DNA of 7,283 nt from an uncultured bacterium (lineage in GTDB: Bacteria; Gemmatimonadota; Gemmatimonadetes; Palauibacterales; KS3-K002). Location of the stretch: contig CANPVY010000239.1 of assembly GCA_947581845.1 (NCBI GenBank), positions 1 to 7,283 on the forward strand. Direction: 5' to 3'. The position numbers were made by a program, and so were the translations under genes. Numbering within the stretch: the first letter of the stretch is position 1; each line of letters opens with the position of its first letter. Of this stretch, positions 1 to 5,681 are shown piece after piece. The notes below the pieces were generated by a model. That model saw only the letters and a program-made list of their open reading frames with translations. It was not told where the DNA came from and made no database searches.

Positions 1-65
1 CCGGCCCCGGAGCCCGTTACATGACGGGCCAGGTGATTGTTGTGGACGGCGGCATGGTCATGTAG
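1..65 (+). CDS. fabG: 3-oxoacyl-ACP reductase FabG, C-terminal end only (partial)
   Basis: Read in the frame beginning at base 3, the window opens with the tail of a protein ending GPGARYMTGQVIVVDGGMVM, then TAG at 63-65. The block YMTGQVIVVDGGM is the characteristic C-terminus of short-chain dehydrogenase/reductases of the FabG type: the last beta strand and the glycine-rich end of the Rossmann fold. FabG reduces 3-oxoacyl-ACP with NADPH in the elongation cycle of type II fatty-acid synthesis, in the cytoplasm. The catalytic Ser-Tyr-Lys residues lie outside the window. The assignment rests on this short tail plus its position 60 bases upstream of acpP and fabF, the classic fabG-acpP-fabF order. 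Other SDR enzymes have similar tails, but the context makes FabG by far the likeliest. Confidence 0.88.
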   Translation, partial: GPGARYMTGQVIVVDGGMVM

Positions 66-67
66 TT

Positions 68-81
68 TGGTGTGCTCACCA
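68..81 (+). other. Small hairpin between fabG and acpP
   Basis: TGGTG (68-72) and CACCA (77-81) are perfect complements around a TGCT loop, beginning two bases after the fabG stop codon. There is no T-tract after it, so it is not an intrinsic terminator. It could be a processing or stability element that helps acpP, usually a very abundant product, to be expressed differently from fabG. Five base pairs can also arise by chance, so this is tentative. Confidence 0.3.
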
Positions 82-114
82 CGCGTAGAGTTACCGTTCG
101 AGCGGGAAACACAA

Positions 115-119
115 AGGAG
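115..119 (+). promoter_or_regulatory. Strong Shine-Dalgarno site for acpP
   Basis: AGGAG, within the longer AAAGGAGA, sits six bases before the ATG at 126. It is the best ribosome-binding site in the window. It fixes the acpP start at 126 rather than at the in-frame codon at 72, which would add 18 residues absent from normal acyl carrier proteins. A strong site agrees with the high expression expected of ACP. Confidence 0.85.
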
Positions 120-125
120 ACAGTC

Positions 126-365
126 ATGGCAGACATCGAGTCTCGCGTCAGGGACATCATCGTCAACGAGCTCGGCGTGGAGCCTTCGAAGGTCACGCCG
201 GAAGCCTCATTCGTCGAGGACCTGGGCGCCGATTCGCTGGACACGGTCGAGCTGGTCATGGCGTTCGAAGAGGAGTTCGGCATTGAGATTCCGGACGAGG
301 ACGCGGAGAAGATGGAGACGGTCGGCGATGCGATCCGCTATCTTGAGGGGAAGGAAGTGGCCTAG
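126..365 (+). CDS. acpP: Acyl carrier protein
   Basis: This 79-residue acidic protein is the carrier that holds growing acyl chains on a 4'-phosphopantetheine arm during type II fatty-acid synthesis in the cytoplasm. It also donates acyl groups to phospholipid and lipid A synthesis. The hallmark motif [10 protein letters not shown] is present. Ser37 is the expected attachment point of the phosphopantetheine, added by an AcpS-type holo-ACP synthase. The acidic helix II face that follows ([25 protein letters not shown]) is the docking surface for partner enzymes. Length and sequence are typical of bacterial AcpP throughout. The start at 126 is fixed by the AAAGGAGA site. It lies between fabG and fabF, 8 bases before the latter, and almost certainly shares their transcript. 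Nothing is odd. Confidence 0.97.
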   Translation: MADIESRVRDIIVNELGVEPSKVTPEASFVEDLGADSLDTVELVMAFEEEFGIEIPDEDAEKMETVGDAIRYLEGKEVA

Positions 366-373
366 CTCGCGCC

Positions 374-1627
374 ATGCCCGCTGAAGAACGTAGGGTAGTC
401 ATCACCGGCCTCGGGCTAATCACGCCGGTCGGCAACGACGTCTCCAGCAACTGGGAGGCGCTGCTGTCGGGTGTGAGCGGCTGTGCCACGATCACGGCCT
501 TCGATCCGTCCCATCTGCCGGTGCGTTTCGCGGGCGAGGTTAAGAACTTCGACCCCACAGAGTACCTGGACCGCAAAGAGGTGAAGCGGACCGATCGCTT
601 CACGCACTTCGGGCTCGTCGGCACAGCTCAGGCCATAGAGAATGCGGGACTGGGGGATACGCCCGATATCCCGCACGATCGCTTCGGCGTGATCACCGGG
701 AGCGGAATCGGCGGCATCATTACGCTGGAAGAGCAACACAAGATCTACCTCAACCGTGGTGCCGAACGAGTCTCCCCATTCTTCGTTCCGATGTTCATCG
801 CGGACATCGCACCCGGGCTCATCGCCATGAAGTACGGGGCCAAGGGCCCTAACTACACCACAATCTCGGCTTGCGCCTCCAGCGCACATGCGGTGGGCAA
901 CGCTTTCCAGCTGATCCGCAGTGGGGTGGCAGATGTAATGATTGCGGGTGGCTCGGAGTCTTCGATTACACCCCTGACCATGGCCGGGTTTGCAGCGATG
1001 AAGGCGATATCGGCGCGAAATGACACGCCGGAGACCGCGAGCCGCCCGTTCGACGTGACCCGTGACGGCTTCGTGCTCGGTGAGGGTTGCGGTATGCTGA
1101 TTCTCGAGGAGCTCGAGTTGGCGAAGGCGCGCGGGGCTCCCATCATCGCCGAGTTGGTGGGCTACGGACAAACTGCCGACGCCCATCATATCACGGCGCC
1201 GGCCCCACAGGGCGAGGGTGCCCAGCGTGCGATGCGGCTGGCCCTGGCGGACGCAGGGGCTGAGCCGACGGAAGTGGACTACATCAACGCGCACGGTACT
1301 TCGACGCCGCTGAACGACCTGAGCGAGACGCAAGCGATCAAGGAGGTCTTCGGCGAGCACGCCTACGACATGGTCGTCAGTTCCACGAAGTCGATGACCG
1401 CGCACACCCTGGGCGCAGCTGGTGGTGTGGAGACGGCCATCTGTGCTTTGGTGGTCAAGGAAGGCAAGATCCCACCGACGATCAACTTCAGTGAGCCCGA
1501 CCCCGAGTGCGATCTGGACTACGCATTCAACCAGATGGTCGAGCGGCCCGTGCGGCTGGCGCTGACCAACTCCTTCGGCTTCGGCGGACACAATGTCTGC
1601 TTGGCGATCAAGCGGTGGGAGGGATAG
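374..1627 (+). CDS. fabF: 3-oxoacyl-ACP synthase II (KAS II)
   Basis: The 417-residue protein performs the decarboxylative Claisen condensation of malonyl-ACP with acyl-ACP, extending the chain by two carbons. In many bacteria it also controls temperature-dependent unsaturated fatty-acid content. The thiolase-fold signature is complete. It opens with RRVVITGLGLITPVGN. The nucleophile Cys167 lies in SACASSAHAVGNA, His307 in NAHGTSTPLND, Lys339 and His344 in SSTKSMTAHTLGAAGG, and the glycine-rich gate is NSFGFGGHN (399-407). This Cys-His-His triad identifies a KAS I/II enzyme, and the length fits FabF. The ATG at 374 places the conserved N-terminus correctly. No good Shine-Dalgarno lies at normal spacing (AAGGAAG is 16 bases upstream, inside acpP), so translation is probably coupled to acpP, whose stop is 8 bases away. 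FabB is the main alternative, but the acpP linkage favours FabF. Confidence 0.96.
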   Translation: MPAEERRVVITGLGLITPVGNDVSSNWEALLSGVSGCATITAFDPSHLPVRFAGEVKNFDPTEYLDRKEVKRTDRFTHFGLVGTAQAIENAGLGDTPDIPHDRFGVITGSGIGGIITLEEQHKIYLNRGAERVSPFFVPMFIADIAPGLIAMKYGAKGPNYTTISACASSAHAVGNAFQLIRSGVADVMIAGGSESSITPLTMAGFAAMKAISARNDTPETASRPFDVTRDGFVLGEGCGMLILEELELAKARGAPIIAELVGYGQTADAHHITAPAPQGEGAQRAMRLALADAGAEPTEVDYINAHGTSTPLNDLSETQAIKEVFGEHAYDMVVSSTKSMTAHTLGAAGGVETAICALVVKEGKIPPTINFSEPDPECDLDYAFNQMVERPVRLALTNSFGFGGHNVCLAIKRWEG

Positions 1628-1712
1628 TCCTTCCCACCGCCCTTACGTATAGCACTCCTCCTGCGAGCCCGCGCGGATCCCACGCGAATCACGTTCCGCT
1701 GTGAGGCTCTCC

Positions 1713-1827
1713 GACCCAGGCCCGGTTCGTGTCGGCTTGCCCTTACGCGGAAGTTCAAGTAAAGTCGGGTCGTGTCGGCCAGAATCGTCCACTATCTGGA
1801 AGCGGCAGTGGCTTGACCCAGGCCCGG
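1713..1827 (+). repeat. Pair of 13-base direct repeats in the fabF-ispF gap
   Basis: GACCCAGGCCCGG occurs exactly twice, at 1713-1725 and 1815-1827, 102 bases apart. Two other short words are also duplicated in this gap: GCCCTTACG at 1639-1647 and 1739-1747, and TCGTGTCGGC at 1727-1736 and 1770-1779. The whole 281-base gap has no gene-like reading frame, so the repeats are not explained by coding. They may be the remains of a local duplication, binding sites, or parts of RNA helices. The downstream copy forms the 5' side of the stem at 1815-1861. Confidence 0.5.
1737..1765 (+). promoter_or_regulatory. Possible sigma70-type promoter for the ispF run
   Basis: TTGCCC (1737-1742) and TAAAGT (1760-1765) each match 4 of 6 consensus positions and are separated by the ideal 17 bases. 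A transcript would begin near 1772 and have a leader of about 137 bases before ispF. A promoter is expected in this 281-base gap, since ispF is functionally distinct from the fab cluster. The match is only moderate, and read-through from fabF is equally possible because I see no clear terminator after fabF. Confidence 0.35.
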
Positions 1828-1861
1828 GCGGACTGCTCCCGACCGGGCATCTTTGTGGGTC
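1779..1861 (+). promoter_or_regulatory. Potentially structured RNA leader upstream of ispF
   Basis: Two nested or adjacent helices can be drawn. The first pairs CCAGA (1779-1783) with TCTGG (1795-1799). The second is a two-part stem: GACCCA (1815-1820) with TGGGTC (1856-1861), then GCCCGG (1822-1827) with CCGGGC (1843-1848), closing a 15-base loop. The 5' strand of the outer helix (GACCC) can also pair with GGGTC at 1767-1771, so two alternative folds exist in any transcript reading through from fabF. There is no T-tract after the stem, so a simple terminator is unlikely. I recognise no known riboswitch class. High GC content makes chance helices common, hence the modest confidence. Confidence 0.3.
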
Positions 1862-1908
1862 GTGGCGGAGATGCTGCAAGCTGATCAAACGGGACGAGAG
1901 AGTGTAGC

Positions 1909-2400
1909 ATGCGCGTCGGGATCGGGTTTGACGTTCACCGCTTTGGCACTGGGCGCCGGCTCGTGCTCGCTGGCGTCGAGTTCGACGAGGACGTTGGCCT
2001 GGTCGGACACAGTGACGCCGATGTGCTGACCCACGCCGTGATCGATGCCATGCTGGGTGCCGCAGGGTTGGGTGACATCGGCCAGCATTTCCCGGACGTT
2101 GATGAGCGCTGGCGCGATGCCTCTTCGATCGAGATGCTCATGGCGGTCCGGCACATGTTGGAGGCACAGAACTACCAGCCGGTGAACGTCGACGTATCCC
2201 TGGTGGCGGAACGTCCCCGGCTGGCCCCGAAGGTCGAGGCCATGCGCGAGCGCCTCGCGTCCGCACTCGGCATCGCACCGGCCTGCGTCTCCGTCAAAGC
2301 CACCACCGCAGAGGGGATGGGCGCTCTGGGCCGGGGGGAGGGGATCGCCGCTTGGGCGGTCGCCTTGATCGATCGCCTCGGGGGTTCGAATCTCCCTTAA
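1909..2400 (+). CDS. ispF: 2-C-methyl-D-erythritol 2,4-cyclodiphosphate synthase
   Basis: The protein has 163 residues, the usual IspF length. The enzyme converts CDP-methylerythritol 2-phosphate to the 2,4-cyclodiphosphate with release of CMP, in the MEP pathway to isopentenyl diphosphate. It acts as a cytoplasmic trimer with zinc. All zinc ligands are present: Asp8 and His10 in GIGFDVHRF, and His42 in the THAVIDAMLGA block. The SDADVLTHA motif, GDIGQHFPD (55-63) and the C-terminal ATTAEGMGALGRGEGI (131-146, with Glu135 at the second metal/phosphate site) are all typical. The ATG at 1909 gives the canonical MRVGIGFDVH start and has a weak AGAGAG site about six bases upstream. Its stop codon lies 12 bases before dedA, suggesting cotranscription. 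There is no ispD neighbour or IspDF fusion here, so IspD must be elsewhere. Confidence 0.97.
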   Translation: MRVGIGFDVHRFGTGRRLVLAGVEFDEDVGLVGHSDADVLTHAVIDAMLGAAGLGDIGQHFPDVDERWRDASSIEMLMAVRHMLEAQNYQPVNVDVSLVAERPRLAPKVEAMRERLASALGIAPACVSVKATTAEGMGALGRGEGIAAWAVALIDRLGGSNLP

Positions 2401-2412
2401 GGGAACGAAGCG

Positions 2413-3105
2413 TTGAACGGGGTGTGGCTGACGCTGGCTGCCGAGTTGGCTGGTGATTGGCTGACTGAGGCGACCGAGATCGAGGGCGTGCTGGCGCATC
2501 TGGCATCGCTGGCGCCGCGCTGGATCTACGTGGCTCTCGGCACGGGCGTCGCTATCGAGAACTTCTTCCCACCGGTGCCGGCGGACACCTTCGTCGTGTT
2601 CGGGGCTTTTCTCTCCGTGGAAGGCCGGGTCACGGCGTTGGGCGTCTTCCTGATCACATGGTCCGCCAATACCGCCAGCTCGCTGCTGAACTACGGCCTG
2701 GCGCGCCGGTGGGGCCGTGCCGCGCTCGGCACAAGAACGGGCCGCTGGATACTGAGACCGCGGCAGCTCGAGAGGCTGGCAGGGCTGTACAACGCCCACG
2801 GCAGTAAGATCATCTTCGCTAGCCGGTTCCTGCCTGCATTTCGGGTGCTCGTTCCCGTGTTCGCGGGGATCAGTCACCTGAACCTCTGGCGTGTGGTCCC
2901 TGCGGTTGCGGCGGCATCGGCGATCTGGTATGGCGTGCTTGTGTACGCTGGAGCGATACTGGGCCGTAGTTGGCGTGCCCTGCTGCCGGCACTGAACGAC
3001 GTGAACTACCTGCTGCTGGTGGTCGCGAGCGTCGTCGCGGTCTTGTTGCTCGTCATCTGGTGGAGAACTCGTCGTCAACCGCTCGATACGGGTGGGGAGT
3101 CGTGA
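2413..3105 (+). CDS. DedA-family inner-membrane protein (VTT domain)
   Basis: This 230-residue polytopic membrane protein carries the DedA/SNARE-associated signatures. The first is the re-entrant segment AIENFFPPVPADTFVVFGAFL (48-67), with acidic residues Glu49 and Asp58. The second is FASRFLPAFRVLVPVFAGI (135-153), where Arg138 and Arg144 keep the six-residue spacing of the essential arginines known from E. coli YqjA. Hydrophobic segments near 36-48, 72-95, 160-184 and 196-217 fit the family, and the C-terminus is positively charged (WWRTRRQ). DedA proteins include undecaprenyl-phosphate and phospholipid translocases, but the substrate of this one cannot be read from sequence. The start is TTG at 2413, supported by AAGGGA (2399-2404) eight bases upstream; a GTG three codons later is an alternative. 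It follows ispF closely and overlaps xerD by four bases. Its link to ispF is suggestive, since that pathway feeds the undecaprenyl carrier. Confidence 0.9.
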   Translation: MNGVWLTLAAELAGDWLTEATEIEGVLAHLASLAPRWIYVALGTGVAIENFFPPVPADTFVVFGAFLSVEGRVTALGVFLITWSANTASSLLNYGLARRWGRAALGTRTGRWILRPRQLERLAGLYNAHGSKIIFASRFLPAFRVLVPVFAGISHLNLWRVVPAVAAASAIWYGVLVYAGAILGRSWRALLPALNDVNYLLLVVASVVAVLLLVIWWRTRRQPLDTGGES

Positions 3106-4016
3106 AGGAGGTTTCGGCTCAGAGCTTCTATCTCGAGAGATTCGCGGATTACCTGCGCTTCGAGCGGGGACTCTCCGCGATGACCGCGGCAGCATACGCG
3201 TCCGATCTGGCACAGTTCGTAGCGTTCGTGGAGGGCCGCGGCCTCGATTCGCCGGTGGAGTTGAGTTCGGGCGAGCTGCGTGAGTTCGTCTATCAGCTGA
3301 AGGAATCGGGTCGGGCGCCGAGCAGTATCCGGCGCAAGCTCTCGGCTCTGCGCAGCTATTTCGGGTTCCTGCAGACAGAGGGGATTACGGATTCGGATCC
3401 CAGCGAGCTCCTCGAGGGCCCCAAGACCAGTCGCCGCCTCCCCACGGTGCTCACTGGGGTTGAGATCGAGAGAATACTCGAACCGCCGGAGGGGGATAGT
3501 CCTCTTGCGCTCCGGGATTGGGCGATGCTTGAGCTGATGTACGCCACCGGCATACGGATCTCCGAGGCCGTGACGCTCCGTCTCCGAGATCTCGATCTGG
3601 ATGAACAGCTTGTCCGGGTACGCGGCAAGGGAGCCAAGGAGAGGATTGTACCGTTCGGACGCGCTGCGCTGGATGCGCTGACCCGGTACCTGCACGATTC
3701 CCGCCCTCTGCTCGCCGGGGCGCGCCGCCGGGGCGGCAACGGCACGCTCTTCCTGGGACGCCACGGTCGCCGGCTCACGCGCAAAGGGGCTTGGGACATC
3801 GTGCGCCGCCAGGTCGCTGCGGCCGGCGTCCAAAAGCGTGTCACGCCGCACACGATACGCCATACGTTCGCCACCCACCTTCTGCAGGGAGGGGCCGATA
3901 TCGCTGCCGTCCAGGAGATGCTGGGACACGCCGACATCTCGACGACGCAGATTTACACGCATCTGGATCGCCGGTACCTGAGCGAAGTGCACCGGCAGTG
4001 CCATCCGCGGGCCTAG
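3102..4016 (+). CDS. xerD: Tyrosine recombinase XerD
   Basis: This 304-residue site-specific recombinase would act with a XerC partner at dif to resolve chromosome dimers under FtsK control. The N-terminal SAM-like core-binding domain (about 8-92) includes LRFERGLSAMTAAAYASDL and SSIRRKLSALRSYFGFL. The catalytic domain (about 112-300) holds the full set: Arg152 in ATGIRISE, Lys176 in VRGKGAKERIVPFG, His250 and Arg253 in PHTIRHTFATHLL, His276 in LGHADISTTQIYTH, and the nucleophile Tyr285. The ending VHRQCHPRA resembles E. coli XerD (HQQHHPRA) more than XerC, which goes on past HPRA. Some bacteria use a single XerH/XerS-type enzyme, so XerC or a stand-alone Xer is possible. I chose the GTG at 3102 because it gives normal family length; its GTGA overlaps the dedA stop. 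The nearest purine-rich site (GGGGAG, 3094-3099) is only two bases away, so re-initiation after dedA is likely. Confidence 0.93.
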   Translation: MKEVSAQSFYLERFADYLRFERGLSAMTAAAYASDLAQFVAFVEGRGLDSPVELSSGELREFVYQLKESGRAPSSIRRKLSALRSYFGFLQTEGITDSDPSELLEGPKTSRRLPTVLTGVEIERILEPPEGDSPLALRDWAMLELMYATGIRISEAVTLRLRDLDLDEQLVRVRGKGAKERIVPFGRAALDALTRYLHDSRPLLAGARRRGGNGTLFLGRHGRRLTRKGAWDIVRRQVAAAGVQKRVTPHTIRHTFATHLLQGGADIAAVQEMLGHADISTTQIYTHLDRRYLSEVHRQCHPRA

Positions 4017-4046
4017 GGAAACCGATTCAGGTGACAGTTGCTAAGC

Positions 4047-4052
4047 TATAAT
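4047..4052 (+). promoter_or_regulatory. TATAAT -10 element in an AT-rich gap before the 529-residue gene
   Basis: A perfect TATAAT lies in the 64-base gap after xerD, within an AT-rich stretch (about 4038-4100) that contrasts sharply with the GC-rich surroundings. Transcription would begin near 4059, giving a leader of about 22 bases. No good -35 hexamer sits 16-18 bases upstream: GTGACA at 4031-4036 matches 5 of 6 but is only 10 bases away. An alternative pair is TTGCTA (4038-4043) with TAGATA (4061-4066), spacer 17. A promoter somewhere here is likely, but its exact position is uncertain. Confidence 0.5.
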
Positions 4053-4080
4053 TCTGCAAATAGATAGATTTTATGATCTC

Positions 4081-5670
4081 ATGCATATTCTGAAACAAAC
4101 GGCGCCCTTCAGCGATTGGCATGCAGGTCGCAGCCGCTGGGGGAGCGCCCGGCGAGCCGGTTGGCGGTGGGGGGTGCTGATCAGTCTTGTGGGCCACGCC
4201 GTGGGCGGTTCGGCGGGGGGCGTGAGCGAGGCTGGGGCGCAGACGGTGGAATTGCGGCGGGGACGGCAGGGATTGGCGTGGGCGGATGAGGCCGTAGCGC
4301 GTGTGCTGGCGCGGGGTGAGTATCGCGTGCTGACGCGGGACACGGTTCTGGGGCCGGACGTGGTGGTGGGGGGGGACGTGGTGGTGTTGGGGGCGACGCT
4401 ACGGATCGAAGGGCGGATCGAGGGAGATCTGATCGCAGTCGAGAGTGACCTGTTCGCGCGGCCAGGGGGCGAGATCGAGGGGAGGGTGGTGGTTCTGGGG
4501 GGCGGTTTCTACGGCTCATCCCTGGCGAAGCTGGGGTCGGCTCCGCTGGATGCTTCGCGCTACGGCTATCAAGTGGAGGAACCTGAGGCGGGGAGGTACG
4601 TGATCGTAGGGCCGGGAACGAGCAGGGTTCTCAAGCTGCCGGGGCTCTACGGCTTCCAGTTCCCGACCTACGAGCGTGTGAATGGGCTCAGCTTGGCCTG
4701 GGGCATCGAACTGCGGGGCGGCCAATTCGGTTGGGTTCCTGAAGCGGCAGCACGCATCGGCTATCGGAGCGTCCGCACGGATGTGGATGGCGATCTGGAG
4801 CTGCGCTGGCCGTTCGGTCGTCATGCTATCCGCGTGCGTGGTGGCCTGACGGTCAGGTCGAACGACCGCTGGATCAATGGCGACATCGAGAATTCGCTGT
4901 ACAGCCTCATGGCGGCGGTGGACACGCGCAACTACTACGAGGCGGGTTTTGCCGAGGCCCATCTTCAGCTGGGGCACGGGATGTATCTGCGCTGGTCGCA
5001 CGATCTGGTCCTGGGCTGGGAGCGGGCGCGGTCGCTGGAGGGACGGGATGACCTGTTCTCCATCGTCACGGTCCGCGAGGGCTTCCATCCGAACCCGGCC
5101 GTCAGGGAGGCCGACATCGCGAGCCTCGCCCTCGCAACTGAGGTTCAGACCTTGGCTCGAGACGGACTATCCCTGGACCTCCGGTTGAGCTTGGAAGCAG
5201 CGGAGCAAGACGTGGCGGGGGACCTCTCGTTCACGTTGCTGGCTGCAGCCGCGCGCGGCGTGATCCGCACGCTAGGCGACCAGAGTCTGGTGCTTTTGGG
5301 GTCGGGCCAGATTGCCGGTTCTTCGGGAGCGCCGCCTCAACGCTGGCGCGCTCTGGGAGGGTGGGGCACGCTGCCCACCCTGGCCCCGGGCGGGCGGTGG
5401 GGGGATCGGGCGTGGTGGTTGGCTGCCACGTACCGCCTGCCGTTACCGTGGGGTCTCGGCGCACTAGGTCCGATCGTGCCGTGGCTGGAGTACGCAGCAG
5501 GCAACGCCTGGCCGAGCGACGGTGTGCGTCCCGCTGCCGTGCACAACGTGGGCGTTGGCGTCTGGCTGGGGCCTGTTGGGACCGCGCTGTTCACCGATCC
5601 CGGGGACGACTTCCATACCTTCTTGGGCCTGGGGTTTGACCCGCGTCGCTGGCCGGGGCCGGGCCGCTAA
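4081..5670 (+). CDS. Exported protein: bactofilin-like repeat segment plus probable outer-membrane beta-barrel; function unknown
   Basis: I do not recognise this 529-residue protein. Residues 20-54 look like a signal peptide: an Arg-rich start (RWGSARRAGWRWG), a moderately hydrophobic core (VLISLVGHAVGG) and a possible cleavage site after SEAGA. Residues 84-145 are a run of short valine/glycine strands (VVVGGDVVVLGATLRIEGRIEGDLIAVESD...GGEIEGRVVVLGGG), resembling the polymer-forming beta-helix repeats of bactofilins but much shorter. From about residue 194 to the end, alternating polar/aromatic strands (such as DLELRWPFGRHAIRVRGGLTVR and YEAGFAEAHLQLGHGMYLRWSHD) fit an outer-membrane beta-barrel, perhaps Omp85/surface-antigen-like. 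The C-terminus (FDPRRWPGPGR) lacks the usual terminal aromatic. The ATG at 4081 has no Shine-Dalgarno. An in-frame GTG at 4174 would remove most of the charged leader. The 5' third is unusually rich in G on the coding strand (35 G against 11 C in 4201-4260). Confidence 0.72.
   Translation: MHILKQTAPFSDWHAGRSRWGSARRAGWRWGVLISLVGHAVGGSAGGVSEAGAQTVELRRGRQGLAWADEAVARVLARGEYRVLTRDTVLGPDVVVGGDVVVLGATLRIEGRIEGDLIAVESDLFARPGGEIEGRVVVLGGGFYGSSLAKLGSAPLDASRYGYQVEEPEAGRYVIVGPGTSRVLKLPGLYGFQFPTYERVNGLSLAWGIELRGGQFGWVPEAAARIGYRSVRTDVDGDLELRWPFGRHAIRVRGGLTVRSNDRWINGDIENSLYSLMAAVDTRNYYEAGFAEAHLQLGHGMYLRWSHDLVLGWERARSLEGRDDLFSIVTVREGFHPNPAVREADIASLALATEVQTLARDGLSLDLRLSLEAAEQDVAGDLSFTLLAAAARGVIRTLGDQSLVLLGSGQIAGSSGAPPQRWRALGGWGTLPTLAPGGRWGDRAWWLAATYRLPLPWGLGALGPIVPWLEYAAGNAWPSDGVRPAAVHNVGVGVWLGPVGTALFTDPGDDFHTFLGLGFDPRRWPGPGR
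4368..4375 (+). repeat. Run of eight G inside the 529-residue gene
   Basis: Eight consecutive G residues fall in the codons for the VGGD stretch (about residues 96-99), surrounded by GTGGTG repeats (4362-4367 and 4379 onward). Runs of this kind are prone to slipped-strand mispairing. One inserted or deleted base would shift the frame and truncate the protein before the predicted barrel. The run may simply reflect GC-rich glycine/valine codon use. Confidence 0.6.
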
Positions 5671-5681
5671 CGGCCAGTTTT
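5662..5681 (+). terminator. Small intrinsic-terminator-like hairpin over the stop codon
   Basis: GGCCG (5662-5666) pairs perfectly with CGGCC (5671-5675) around a CTAA loop, whose TAA is the stop codon of the 529-residue gene. The stem is followed by AG and four T (5678-5681). Five GC-rich pairs plus a short T-tract make a weak but recognisable intrinsic terminator. The T-tract runs directly into the -35 box of the next promoter, so the two signals are fused. Confidence 0.42.

Noticed and set aside
416..1591. A 391-codon open frame on the - strand within fabF
   Set aside because: It is an antisense shadow of fabF, which has a complete catalytic triad. The shadow shows no recognisable motif.
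1701..1907. A 68-codon frame on the + strand ending one base before the ispF start, possibly a leader peptide
   Set aside because: It starts with GTG without a convincing ribosome-binding site. Its composition is not protein-like, and its repeated Asp-Pro-Gly-Pro motif merely reflects the duplicated 13-base word. The adjacent stop is intriguing but not enough to call a gene.
2970..3101. An N-terminal extension of xerD by 44 codons into dedA
   Set aside because: It would overlap the C-terminal membrane segment of dedA by more than 100 bases, and the extension does not look like part of a Xer recombinase. The GTG at 3102 gives normal family length.
1885..3213. A 442-codon open frame on the - strand across ispF and dedA
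   Set aside because: Both overlapped + strand genes have clear family motifs. The translation is rich in Arg, Gln, Pro and His, as expected of an antisense shadow in GC-rich DNA.
3102..4016. The tyrosine recombinase as an integrase of a mobile element
   Set aside because: It aligns over its length with XerD, including the terminal HPRA, and sits among housekeeping genes. No attachment-site repeats, tRNA or phage genes are visible.
4479..4502. Possible G-quadruplex in the 529-residue gene
   Set aside because: The G runs (4, 3 and 6 long) are interrupted by a 10-base segment with only GG pairs, so the canonical four-run, short-loop pattern is not met.
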